Assembly (NCBI GenBank): GCA_023427985.1
Contig: JAEYZM010000016.1
Span: 59,297-123,296, forward strand
Source: Bacteroidota bacterium
GTDB taxonomy: Bacteria > Bacteroidota > Bacteroidia > Sphingobacteriales > Sphingobacteriaceae
Length of the DNA: 64,000 nt
Direction of reading: 5' to 3'
The translations under genes and the position numbers were made by a program. Positions 9,555 through 18,561 of this stretch are shown one piece after another (the stretch's first letter is position 1; every line of letters begins with the position of its first letter). The notes below the pieces were generated by a model, which did no database searches, was not told the DNA's origin, and saw only the letters and a list, made by a program, of their open reading frames with translations.

Positions 9555-10879
9555 CCATTTCTTTCCTGTACATATAATACTGAAACTGCTGCACTAAACA
9601 TGAAGATACCAGCAAGGACAATCGCATACATTGCATTATTATCGTAGATGGCTTTTACGATTGGACCACCTACAACACCATTAACTATTTGTGGGATTGT
9701 AATAAAGAAATTGAAAATTCCCATATAAACACCCATTTTACCAGAAGGTATATTACCTGCTAGAATAGCATAAGGCATTGCTAAAATAGAAGCCCAAGCA
9801 AAACCAACACCTACCATCGATAAAATTAAATCTGTTTTATCGTCTGCAAAATACATGCTAATAAGTCCAACGCCTCCTGCTAATAATGAAAAAGCATGAG
9901 TTTTCTTCTTACCCAATAGCTGAGCAATTTTAGGAAGCATTAATGCATAAATAGCTGATACTCCATTGTACACTCCAAAGATAATCCCTGTCCAGTTTTG
10001 TGCATCTCTAAATTGATCACTGCTCGTATCGTCAATAGCTAATCCATATACATGATGAGCAATCGCAGGCGTCGTAAACACCCACATACTAAACAATGCA
10101 AACCAAGAAAAAAATTGCACCAAACCTAATTGACGCATCGTTCTTGGCATGCGTTTGAAATCAGAAAATATATTACTGAATTTCGATTCTTCTTCTACTG
10201 GCTTGCCATGGTACTTTTCATATTCTTGCGGAGGGTATTCTTTTGAAAAAAGTATTGTAACCAAAATACAAGCAAGAAAAACAATTGCACCAATATAAAA
10301 TGAATAGGTGACATTATCGGCTACCATACCTTGTGGGGCAGATGAAGATACACCAAAATAATTATGCATGATGTATGGCAACCATGAACCTAATACTGCG
10401 CCTACACCAATTAAAAACGTTTGTATGGAAAAACCTAAAGTGCGTTGGGTATCCGATAAATTATCGGCAACCAAAGCTCTAAATGGTTCCATTGCAATAT
10501 TGATGCTTGCGTCCATTATCATTAGCATTCCAGCACCTATTAATAATGCCGATTTTACTTGAAAAAAATTTGCTGAGTTTGGTAAGAAAATCAAAGCCAT
10601 GCAGCATAACAAAGTCCCAACCAAAATATACGGCTTCCTTCTTCCAAATCGGCCCCAAGTCTTATCACTATAATATCCAATTATTGGTTGTACAATCATT
10701 CCAGTTAAAGGCGCTACAAGCCAAAACCAGGATAATTGTTCTACGTGTGCTCCAAAATTTTGAAGTATCCCGCTAGCATTACCATTCTGCAAAGCAAATC
10801 CAAACTGGATTCCCATAAATCCAAAACTCATGTTGAAGATTTGGATTAAATTTAGTTTAGGTTTATCGAGTAATTTCAT
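9536..10879 (-). CDS. MFS sugar (maltose/maltodextrin-type) transporter
   Basis: Inner-membrane symporter of 447 residues with 12 predicted hydrophobic segments. The loop YYSDKTWGRFGRRKPYI matches the SDR..RFGRRRP signature of the SLC45/sucrose-maltose and related GPH-type carriers. The central loop EYEKYHGKPVEEESKFSNIF is charged and cytoplasmic. It is the last gene of the six-gene operon, 2 nt after the GH13 gene, so its likely cargo is maltose or short maltodextrin made by the periplasmic GH13s and used by the GH65 phosphorylase. The substrate is inferred from context; family membership is clear. Confidence 0.9.
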   Translation of the reverse strand: MKLLDKPKLNLIQIFNMSFGFMGIQFGFALQNGNASGILQNFGAHVEQLSWFWLVAPLTGMIVQPIIGYYSDKTWGRFGRRKPYILVGTLLCCMALIFLPNSANFFQVKSALLIGAGMLMIMDASINIAMEPFRALVADNLSDTQRTLGFSIQTFLIGVGAVLGSWLPYIMHNYFGVSSSAPQGMVADNVTYSFYIGAIVFLACILVTILFSKEYPPQEYEKYHGKPVEEESKFSNIFSDFKRMPRTMRQLGLVQFFSWFALFSMWVFTTPAIAHHVYGLAIDDTSSDQFRDAQNWTGIIFGVYNGVSAIYALMLPKIAQLLGKKKTHAFSLLAGGVGLISMYFADDKTDLILSMVGVGFAWASILAMPYAILAGNIPSGKMGVYMGIFNFFITIPQIVNGVVGGPIVKAIYDNNAMYAIVLAGIFMFSAAVSVLYVQERNGTSSTK

Positions 10880-10881
10880 AA

Positions 10882-12273
10882 CTACTTATACATAATCATA
10901 TATGAGTTCGCTTGCAATTTTAATTGATTATTGCTAGGGTCGATGTTTTGCTCAGCATTCGATTCTCTCTTATATTTTTTAAGTTTTTTAAGCTTAATTC
11001 CATTAGGCTTTATATCAATTTCTTCATCAGAGAAATTAATAAATACATAGGCATTTGATTTCTTAGCTTTTCTTACATATCCTAATACTGAGTTAACATC
11101 ACCTTTTAACATACTAAAATCAATATCGTTAATAGTTACATCGCCCGAATTACTATTAAATGCAGGTACTGAGCTTTTCAATTGACACATCTTTTGGTAC
11201 CATTCTGTACGCGTTGCATTCTGCCACTCATCTTCTTTAATATAATCTTTTTCAAAAAAGCTTAACCTTCTGTTTAAAGCAACTTCCTCTCCAGTATATA
11301 TTAATGGTAACGATTGAGGTAAGGTATATACCATTACTCCAATTTGCTGCCAATTCTTACCGTATTTTTCATCCACCGTTCCATTCCAAGAATTCTCATC
11401 GTGATTTGTTAAGTAATAAAGTCTATGAGTGTATTCAGGGAATTTAGTGTAATTTTCCTTTAATTCATTTTTCAATTGCGCTAAGGTCTTTTTGCCTTTT
11501 ATATAATCGTGTGTAACACCCATGAAATTCCAACCATATGCTGCGTTGAATACTGTTTTAAAATAATCGTTTGGTGTAGGAGTTATATCCGTATTCCATT
11601 CCATTTCAGCCAACATATAAATTGGTTTTACTTTTTCTATTTCCTTGCGTGCATATTCCCAGAAATTGAGTGGCACTAAAAAAGCAACATCGCATCTGAA
11701 ACCATCGATATCGAATTTCTCAACCCAATATCTCATAGCCTTTGCCATTTCAACATGAACTTCTCGATTATCGTAATTTAACTTTGCAACATCTGTCCAA
11801 TCGTATTGAGTTTGTATTTCACCTTTATTATTTTTCACATACCAATCGGGATGTTCCTCAATCCATTTATTGTCCCATGCAGTATGGTTTGCAACCCAAT
11901 CGATTAAAACTTTCATCCCATTCTCGTGCGCCACTTGCACCATGTTTCTAAAATCTTCTTCATTACCATACTCAGGTGCAATTGCATAATAATCTTGCAC
12001 GCTATAGTAACTACCAAGCGTTCCTTTTCTATTCATCAAACCAATAGGATGAACCGGCATAATCCACAAAACATCAATACCTAGTTCTTTCAATCTTGGA
12101 ATTTGATCTGTGAATGCTTGAATTTTACCACTTTCAGAATATTGTCTCAAATTGACTTCATACATGACAGCAGATTTTGACCATTCTGGTTGGACAAGTT
12201 GAGCATTGCTATTATTCGCATTAATACATAAAGTAAATAATACTACTAAACTTAAGATGAGTTTTTTATTCAT
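10882..12273 (-). CDS. periplasmic GH13 alpha-amylase family enzyme
   Basis: 463 residues from ATG 12273, giving signal peptide MNKKLILSLVVLFTLCINAN; an in-frame ATG at 12288 adds only MKLYD. Compact single-barrel GH13 with a short C-terminal beta domain. Catalytic residues: D195 (GFRCD), E223 (LAEME) and D292 (NHDENSW); region I reads DWVANHTAWD, a form common in Bacteroidota periplasmic maltodextrin hydrolases. No lipobox or sorting domain is present. The start overlaps the end of the preceding GH13 gene by 8 nt and the MFS gene follows after 2 nt, indicating translational coupling. It probably trims maltodextrins to maltose. Confidence 0.92.
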   Translation of the reverse strand: MNKKLILSLVVLFTLCINANNSNAQLVQPEWSKSAVMYEVNLRQYSESGKIQAFTDQIPRLKELGIDVLWIMPVHPIGLMNRKGTLGSYYSVQDYYAIAPEYGNEEDFRNMVQVAHENGMKVLIDWVANHTAWDNKWIEEHPDWYVKNNKGEIQTQYDWTDVAKLNYDNREVHVEMAKAMRYWVEKFDIDGFRCDVAFLVPLNFWEYARKEIEKVKPIYMLAEMEWNTDITPTPNDYFKTVFNAAYGWNFMGVTHDYIKGKKTLAQLKNELKENYTKFPEYTHRLYYLTNHDENSWNGTVDEKYGKNWQQIGVMVYTLPQSLPLIYTGEEVALNRRLSFFEKDYIKEDEWQNATRTEWYQKMCQLKSSVPAFNSNSGDVTINDIDFSMLKGDVNSVLGYVRKAKKSNAYVFINFSDEEIDIKPNGIKLKKLKKYKRESNAEQNIDPSNNQLKLQANSYMIMYK

Positions 12274-14611
12274 ATCGTATAATTTCAAAATCGTTATTAG
12301 ACATCTCTAATTTAATATCTTCATTAGACATATTCACCTTATGATTGAAATATGCCTTTGGAGTTCTTGTATCTTTTGACTTAATGCTTACTAATGCAGC
12401 TTCTTTAGAAAAAACTATGATTGACTTTTTACCAAAATAATTTCTTTCAATCGCAAAAAACCCTTCTGTACAATCCAATATACTCAAATCTCCATATAAG
12501 AATTCTAGATTCTGAGAACGAATATCGGCAAGCTGTTGTACAATTTCCTTTAACTCTAATTCATTTGAATTCAAATCTTGAAAACGCATCATTCTCCTAT
12601 TATCTGGATCATTCGCACCAGGCATTCCAATCTCATCGCCATAATAAACTATAGGGATTCCTGTAATACTGAAATTAAGTGCATGTAATTGTGCTAATCT
12701 TTGAAAACCAATAGACCCACTATGCTCAATTGTTCTTGTCCAGCCAGCTAATTTGGTATCTTCATCTATTATCACTTGTCCTTCTGCAATAGAAATAAAT
12801 CGTGGTTTATCCTGATTCCCACTTATGTTACCCATCAAGTGATGTGTACCATAATAATATTCACTTTCTCTTATTGCATTTTTTAGTGCATCAAAATCTT
12901 TCTTATCATCTCTTGCATCAAATGCAAACGCCGTAATAGCAGCATCGTATAAATTGAAATTAAATTGCGCATCCATTTGACCTGAATTTACATATGAAGC
13001 AATTAGCTCATGACTTCCATAGGTCTCACCAATTTGGAAAAAGTGTTCATTGGTATTTCGTTTTTCTTGTCGGATTTTCTGAGTAAGTGTTCTCCAAAAC
13101 ACTTCTGGAACATGCTTACTCGCATCGTGCCTAAAACCATCTATTTTGAAGTTCTTTACCCAATACATCACAGAATCAGAAATTGTCTTATTTACAATTT
13201 CTTTTTGAAAATCTAATGTAGGAAGAAATACATCGAACCAAGTTGTTAAGCGATGATCGTCCCAACGCTCCGTATTTAAACTACCGTCAGGTAAGTATAA
13301 AGTTGTTACCCAATCTGGATGTTGTTTGTATAATGGATGATCGGTATGAATATGGTGAGCAACAAAATCTAAAACTATATTGCATTCATTTTCATGAGCA
13401 ATATCAATTAAGTTTTTAAAACCTGCATTAGACCCAAACCTCGGGTCTACCAATGAGTAGGATGTTGGCCAATATCCATGGTAAGCCGAAAATTTTGTTT
13501 TCAAACCTTTTTCCCAAAGTCCCCAAGCTCCATCAGCATTTTTAGAAATTGGCGATAACCAAATGGTATTGAATCCTAAATTTTTGAAATATCCTTCCTC
13601 TATTTTTGCTTGAATACCATTTAGATCTCCTCCTAAAAAATTCGCTTTTGGATGTACCCCTTCTAGCGCTTTCGTATCGTTCATTTTATCACCATTCATA
13701 AAACGATCAACCATAATGAAATACATAATCTGGGTATGTAAATCGGATCTATCCAACAGTGACGATGAACTTATAACCTTTCCATATTCAAGTGGAATCA
13801 AGACATCGTTTGATCTATTATTAGCAGACCAAGCGTATACTCTTATATAACTTCTTTTTATCTTACTTGCTGCGGCAGGAATCTGAAGATTAATTTTACC
13901 AGTTGACTTTAAAGAATAATTTATCTTTTGGTGATTCCAAAATGCAAAGTAACCATCAATATTCTCTGCATTAATATTTATTTTATTGGCATCAAAATTC
14001 AATGTACTTAATGTAGCTTTTAGAGAATTTTTATTTCCTATCGTTAAAACAGCATTAGTTCCTCCTATTCCATTTGGAACTATTTCAGAATTAATTGGGT
14101 CCAACTCAATTCCATCTCCAACTAATTTATATTCATGTCTACCTTTATTCAATGCCTTTAGGTTTATTACCCAAACTCTACTTGGAACCGGCCCTATTGC
14201 TTCTATATCTTTAGTAATCAAAGCCCAATTACTAAAGCTTCCTTTAATCTTTAAATCTGAAACAGGATTTGCAAGTTGAATATTCAATTGTACATTTTCT
14301 TTATCGCTTGCAAAAACAGGCACATCGTATTTAACCTTATCTACTATAAATGTTATCGAAGCAACAGCTGTATTCAAACCACCTATAAGTACAATTTTAT
14401 TTGAACCCGATTTGAATGCTGTAATCCCTGATGGTGTGATAATTGAATCAACCGAAGTACTAAAAGGAAAGTAGTCCGATAGTAATAATTCTGTAGTGTC
14501 TACATTTAACTTAATAGGTGAAGCCAATACCGACCATGCTTCTTGTGCTTTTGCAGAGTTAAAACAAATTTGCAATAAGCTTATAAAGTAAACAATTTTA
14601 AATATCTTCAT
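12266..14611 (-). CDS. GH13 family enzyme with N-terminal CBM-like domains and altered conserved regions
   Basis: 781 residues: signal peptide MKIFKIVYFISLLQICFNSAKA, an Ig-like domain (about 25-105), a CBM48-like module (about 105-195, LKIKGSFSNW), a further beta domain, the GH13 barrel (about 285-700) and a C-terminal beta domain. Nucleophile D496 (GFRHD), acid/base E529 (QIGET) and third acid D601 are present. Two normally invariant substrate-binding residues differ: region I is DFVAHH instead of DxVxNH, and region IV is GNQDKPRF with Gln600 replacing His. The changes are individually clean and the frame is intact, so this is a divergent subfamily rather than a decayed gene. It lies 1 nt from the GH65 gene and overlaps the next GH13. 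Confidence 0.9.
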   Translation of the reverse strand: MKIFKIVYFISLLQICFNSAKAQEAWSVLASPIKLNVDTTELLLSDYFPFSTSVDSIITPSGITAFKSGSNKIVLIGGLNTAVASITFIVDKVKYDVPVFASDKENVQLNIQLANPVSDLKIKGSFSNWALITKDIEAIGPVPSRVWVINLKALNKGRHEYKLVGDGIELDPINSEIVPNGIGGTNAVLTIGNKNSLKATLSTLNFDANKININAENIDGYFAFWNHQKINYSLKSTGKINLQIPAAASKIKRSYIRVYAWSANNRSNDVLIPLEYGKVISSSSLLDRSDLHTQIMYFIMVDRFMNGDKMNDTKALEGVHPKANFLGGDLNGIQAKIEEGYFKNLGFNTIWLSPISKNADGAWGLWEKGLKTKFSAYHGYWPTSYSLVDPRFGSNAGFKNLIDIAHENECNIVLDFVAHHIHTDHPLYKQHPDWVTTLYLPDGSLNTERWDDHRLTTWFDVFLPTLDFQKEIVNKTISDSVMYWVKNFKIDGFRHDASKHVPEVFWRTLTQKIRQEKRNTNEHFFQIGETYGSHELIASYVNSGQMDAQFNFNLYDAAITAFAFDARDDKKDFDALKNAIRESEYYYGTHHLMGNISGNQDKPRFISIAEGQVIIDEDTKLAGWTRTIEHSGSIGFQRLAQLHALNFSITGIPIVYYGDEIGMPGANDPDNRRMMRFQDLNSNELELKEIVQQLADIRSQNLEFLYGDLSILDCTEGFFAIERNYFGKKSIIVFSKEAALVSIKSKDTRTPKAYFNHKVNMSNEDIKLEMSNNDFEIIRYE

Positions 14612-14612
14612 C

Positions 14613-16916
14613 CTATTTTAAATTTCTAACATAAGTATTATTAGTTGAACTTAAACGAATCAACTCATCGAACAATTCGATTTGAATTTCGTCACCCGAT
14701 TTTAGTTCCAACTGTACATTTTCACGATTGACCACAACAGATACAAATACATTTCTATAAAATAAATTAAAGGAATACGAACTCCATTCTTTAGGCAACA
14801 TGGGTGCTAAACTTAATTTATCTGTTTTAATGCGCATGCCACCAAATCCGTTTACTACCGACATCCAAGTACCTGCCATACTGGTGATATGCAAACCTTC
14901 ATGTACTTCTTTATTATAATCATCGAGATCCAAACGAGATGTACGTAAATATAATTCATATGCTTTTTCTGCATAACCCAACTTAGCTGCTAAAACAACG
15001 TGAACACATGGTGAAAGTGAAGATTCATGAACTGTTCGAGGTTCATAAAAATCAAAATTTCGCTTCAATTGTTCCAGAGTAAAATGATCTTCAAATAAAA
15101 ACATTCCTTGCAATACATCGGCCTGCTTAATAAAACAAGAACGCAAAATGCGATCCCAAGACCAATGCTGATTAATAGGTCGTTCTGCTGGATTTAAATC
15201 CTTGACTAAAATCTGCTCCTTATCGAGATAGCCTTCTTGTTGCAAGAAAATACCTAAAGCATCATCTACCGGGTAAAACATATGATTGTTGATGTGTTGC
15301 CATTGAGTTAACTCATCTTTCTTAAATGAAGTTTTCTCAACGAATTTTTGATAGTATGATGAATTTTTTCTTTCAATATATCCCAACACTTCAGCAGTAT
15401 ATTTCAAACACCAATTGGCGATGTAATTGGTATACCAATTATTATTAATGTTGTTTTCATATTCGTTTGGCCCAGTAACACCATGCATTACGTACTGTTT
15501 TTTATGTTCTGACCAATGCACACGTTGAGCCCAAAATCTTGAAATTCCTAATAGTACTTCCGCCGCACCTTCAAACAAATATCGATCATCACCCGTGTAG
15601 AGTTGGTATTGATAAATTGCAAATGCGATTGCACCATTTCTGTGAATTTCTTCAAAAGTTATTTCCCATTCGTTATGACATTCCTCACCGTTCATAGTTA
15701 CCATAGGATACAATGCAGCACCATTACTAAAGCCCAATTTACTTGCATTTTCAATGGCCTTAGGCAATTGATGGTATCGGTATTTTAATAATTGCAATGA
15801 AATTTCGGGACTCGATGTACCCAAATAAAAAGGTAGGCAATATGCTTCGGTATCCCAATAAGTAGAACCTCCATATTTCTCTCCGGTAAATCCCTTTGGG
15901 CCGATGTTCAAGCGTGGATCCTTTCCAGTATACGTTTGATTCAACTGAAAAATATTAAATCGTATACCTTGTTGCGCCGCAACATCTCCTTCAATTTTTA
16001 TATCGGCTTTTTCCCAAACTTGTCCCCATGATGCTACATGTTCTGACTTTAAATTATCGTATCCAAAATCGTATGCATTTGAAAGCAATTCTTCTGACTT
16101 AGATATTAATTCCGATCTATCAAAATACAAGTCAGAAGCCATGCTTACATACTTTTCAACGGTATACCATGTGTTGGCTTGCATCTCTACATCCCAATGA
16201 TTGCTTACATTCCATTCGGCATGATCATAATTATTATTCGCAATATTTTCATCAGCAATAAAATGTTTAACACACATGGCAAAAGCTACATTGAAGTTTA
16301 ACTTATTCGTTTCAACTTGTAAACTTGCCGATGTAGTGCTAGCACGTTCAGAGATTCTTGACCAAAAAATTTCATCGTAATTCGAGTCCTTGTTTTTCAC
16401 AAATGCATCAATAAAATTTCTCCATTTCAATTGAACAGCTGTATCAGATTTTATCGAATATCGAATACATCCAATCTCATCTTTAGTTCTACTTAAAAAT
16501 CGTTCCGACTTTACTTCTATTTTTTTACCATTTATTTCAACCGTAAAATTTCTTTGCAACAAGCCCGACTTCATATCTAAAATCCGTTTGAAATTTTTAG
16601 GTCGATGTTTGTATAAATCAATAGACGTACCGTCTATCTGAATATCCATACCAATCCAATTCGGACTGTTTAAAACTTTTGCAAAATATTCTGGGTATCC
16701 ATTCTTCCACCAACCTACTCTAGTTTTATCGGGGTAATATACTCCTGCCACATAAGAGCCTTGCAATGTTGGACCGCTGTATTGCTCTTCAAACATTGCT
16801 CTTTGACCCATTTTCCCATTACCAATACTAAAAATACTCTCCGCTGCTTCATGATATTCAGCATTAAATCCTTCTTCGATTATTTGCCACTCGTCCTGAA
16901 TAAAATAGTTCTTCAT
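14613..16916 (-). CDS. GH65 disaccharide phosphorylase, probable maltose phosphorylase
   Basis: Cytoplasmic inverting phosphorylase; maltose + Pi gives glucose + beta-glucose 1-phosphate. 767 residues, the usual GH65 length, no signal peptide. N-terminal beta-sandwich (about 1-270), (alpha/alpha)6 barrel (about 320-680), short C-terminal beta sheet. The general acid is E485 in TGPNEYENNINNNWYTN; KYRYHQLPKA and EGLHITSMAGTW match the phosphate-side and C-terminal motifs of the family. The next gene upstream is beta-phosphoglucomutase, the partner that uses beta-G1P, which makes phosphorolysis far more likely than hydrolysis. GH65 also contains trehalose, kojibiose and nigerose phosphorylases; maltose is inferred from the amylase-rich context. 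Confidence 0.92.
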   Translation of the reverse strand: MKNYFIQDEWQIIEEGFNAEYHEAAESIFSIGNGKMGQRAMFEEQYSGPTLQGSYVAGVYYPDKTRVGWWKNGYPEYFAKVLNSPNWIGMDIQIDGTSIDLYKHRPKNFKRILDMKSGLLQRNFTVEINGKKIEVKSERFLSRTKDEIGCIRYSIKSDTAVQLKWRNFIDAFVKNKDSNYDEIFWSRISERASTTSASLQVETNKLNFNVAFAMCVKHFIADENIANNNYDHAEWNVSNHWDVEMQANTWYTVEKYVSMASDLYFDRSELISKSEELLSNAYDFGYDNLKSEHVASWGQVWEKADIKIEGDVAAQQGIRFNIFQLNQTYTGKDPRLNIGPKGFTGEKYGGSTYWDTEAYCLPFYLGTSSPEISLQLLKYRYHQLPKAIENASKLGFSNGAALYPMVTMNGEECHNEWEITFEEIHRNGAIAFAIYQYQLYTGDDRYLFEGAAEVLLGISRFWAQRVHWSEHKKQYVMHGVTGPNEYENNINNNWYTNYIANWCLKYTAEVLGYIERKNSSYYQKFVEKTSFKKDELTQWQHINNHMFYPVDDALGIFLQQEGYLDKEQILVKDLNPAERPINQHWSWDRILRSCFIKQADVLQGMFLFEDHFTLEQLKRNFDFYEPRTVHESSLSPCVHVVLAAKLGYAEKAYELYLRTSRLDLDDYNKEVHEGLHITSMAGTWMSVVNGFGGMRIKTDKLSLAPMLPKEWSSYSFNLFYRNVFVSVVVNRENVQLELKSGDEIQIELFDELIRLSSTNNTYVRNLK

Positions 16917-16918
16917 TA

Positions 16919-17569
16919 TTATTTGTTAAAATATTTTTTAATCGTTTGTACATCCAGATTTATTAGATTCGGTAGCACTACATCGGCATTCATCAAAACA
17001 TTAGGCTCACCAATACCGATTGCAAAAAATCCAGCAGTCTTTGCTGCTTCAATTCCACTTATTGCATCTTCAAAAACAACACACTCATTTGGAGACACCT
17101 GCAATTCCTTTGCACCTAATAAAAAAACCTCTGGATCTGGTTTCGACCTAGAGGTTTTAGTGCCATCGATGATGGAATCAAAATATTTTTTTATGCCAAC
17201 ACGTTCTAAAATTAATTGTGCATTTTTGCTTGCCGAGCCTAAAGCAATTTTTACTCCATGCAATTGCAAATCGTTCAAAAGACCTAATACATTAGGTAAC
17301 AATTCATCTTCTTGCATACCCAATACCAACTGCAAATACTCTTGATTTTTTGCTTCTTTCCATTCTTCTCTTTGATCAATACTAGCACTAATGTTGCCTT
17401 TTTTGAGAATGTATTCCAAGGAGGCTTCTCTAGATAGACCCTTTAATTGTTCGTTATCCTGTTCTGTAAAATCGACAGCCAATTTATTAGCAAGATTTTT
17501 CCATGCTATGAAATGATATTTAGCCGTGTCTACCAAAACACCATCTAAATCAAATATACAGGCTTTCAT
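16919..17569 (-). CDS. pgmB: beta-phosphoglucomutase
   Basis: HAD-superfamily enzyme converting beta-glucose 1-phosphate to glucose 6-phosphate. 216 residues. The phosphorylated Asp is D7 and the acid/base D9 in FDLDGVLVDTAKYHF; the cap-domain signature follows (LKGLSREASLEYIL), as do motif II GSASKN and motif III/IV KPDPEVFL...CVVFEDAISG. It lies 2 nt from both the GH65 and the kinase genes. Its presence beside GH65 fixes the pathway: both glucose halves of maltose reach glucose 6-phosphate, one without ATP. Confidence 0.95.
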   Translation of the reverse strand: MKACIFDLDGVLVDTAKYHFIAWKNLANKLAVDFTEQDNEQLKGLSREASLEYILKKGNISASIDQREEWKEAKNQEYLQLVLGMQEDELLPNVLGLLNDLQLHGVKIALGSASKNAQLILERVGIKKYFDSIIDGTKTSRSKPDPEVFLLGAKELQVSPNECVVFEDAISGIEAAKTAGFFAIGIGEPNVLMNADVVLPNLINLDVQTIKKYFNK

Positions 17570-17571
17570 AC

Positions 17572-18438
17572 TTATACAATTTGAAATTGGAATTTGTATT
17601 TCACATGATAGTCGACCAAATTTTTTATTGGCTCTTTAATAATTTTTTTAATGTTGATGCCAAATTCTTTTGCAGCTTCGCGCAATTCATCTTGGAAATG
17701 GAAAGCAATAGAACCTACAAAATGAATAGGTGTATGCTGGTAGTTTTCATAGCAACAGATATGATTTTCTATAAATTCTTTCATTCCTTGTACAATAAAA
17801 GCATGAACAAAAGGGTCGTCTTTATGCTGACCAATAAACCTAGTGAAGCTTGCAAGGTAAACATTCGCATGTGGCTTATCGTAAACGCGTTCAAAGATTT
17901 CTGATTTACTCAAACCAAATTCTTTTTCTAAATCGTAATGTATGTGTTTTGGTAATTTATTATACAAGTATGCTACTAATAATTTCTTACCCAAATAACT
18001 TCCAGAACCTTCATCACCCAATATATATGCTAAAGCAGGTACCGCTTCGTAGATTTCTTCACCATCAAAATAACAAGAATTAGAACCAGTTCCTATGATA
18101 CAAGAAATGCAAGGCTCGTTATCGTATGTCGCATAAGCGGCCGCTTTCATATCGTGATCCACTACAATGGAAGCATTTCTGAAAATTTCCGACAATGCAT
18201 TTTTAACTATACCATTCAAACTTATACTCTCACATCCTGCCCCATAAAAATAAACCCGTTCAACTTTAGGTGCAATGTGCAATATATCCTTGTGTTGTGA
18301 AATATCATTTGCAATAAATTCACTCGAATGGAAAAAAGGATTATAGCCCATTGTTTTATATAAATCGATGTAATTGCCCGATTTATCGACAAACATCCAA
18401 TCGCATTTGGTGGAACCACTTTCAGCTATTAAATACAT
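17572..18438 (-). CDS. BadF/BadG-family sugar kinase (GlcNAc-kinase-like), probable glucokinase role
   Basis: ASKHA-fold ATP-dependent kinase of 288 residues. Visible motifs: phosphate-1 loop LIAESGSTKCDWMF at the N-terminus, IIGTGSNSCYFDG, and the adenosine-side GDEGSGSYLGKKLL. The family is usually labelled N-acetylglucosamine kinase. Here it is the first gene of the maltose operon, ahead of pgmB and GH65, so the substrate is more likely the free glucose released by phosphorolysis; this is inference. The promoter region between it and the divergent NUDIX regulator holds the third palindrome. Confidence 0.85.
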   Translation of the reverse strand: MYLIAESGSTKCDWMFVDKSGNYIDLYKTMGYNPFFHSSEFIANDISQHKDILHIAPKVERVYFYGAGCESISLNGIVKNALSEIFRNASIVVDHDMKAAAYATYDNEPCISCIIGTGSNSCYFDGEEIYEAVPALAYILGDEGSGSYLGKKLLVAYLYNKLPKHIHYDLEKEFGLSKSEIFERVYDKPHANVYLASFTRFIGQHKDDPFVHAFIVQGMKEFIENHICCYENYQHTPIHFVGSIAFHFQDELREAAKEFGINIKKIIKEPIKNLVDYHVKYKFQFQIV

Positions 18439-18518
18439 GATTTAGTATGATATTATAAAATAATTTTTACTATGTTTACCTCTGTAAGGCTCTAATTTTA
18501 AGCCGCAATTTATTAGTA

Positions 18519-18535
18519 ATTGTACAAAATACAAT
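18519..18535. promoter_or_regulatory. palindromic operator candidate, site 3
   Basis: Perfect 6-bp arms ATTGTA / TACAAT around a 5-nt spacer CAAAA, the same TGTA-N5-TACA architecture as the two sites at 5803-5857. It lies 26 bp upstream of the NUDIX regulator ATG and 80 bp upstream of the kinase ATG, suited to autoregulation and control of the maltose operon. Confidence 0.65.
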
Positions 18536-18561
18536 AAGTATTTCTTTTCAGGAAAAAAAAG

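Noticed and set aside
16761..17345. 194-codon plus-strand open frame
   Set aside because: Shadow of the GH65 and pgmB genes, both with intact catalytic motifs on the minus strand.
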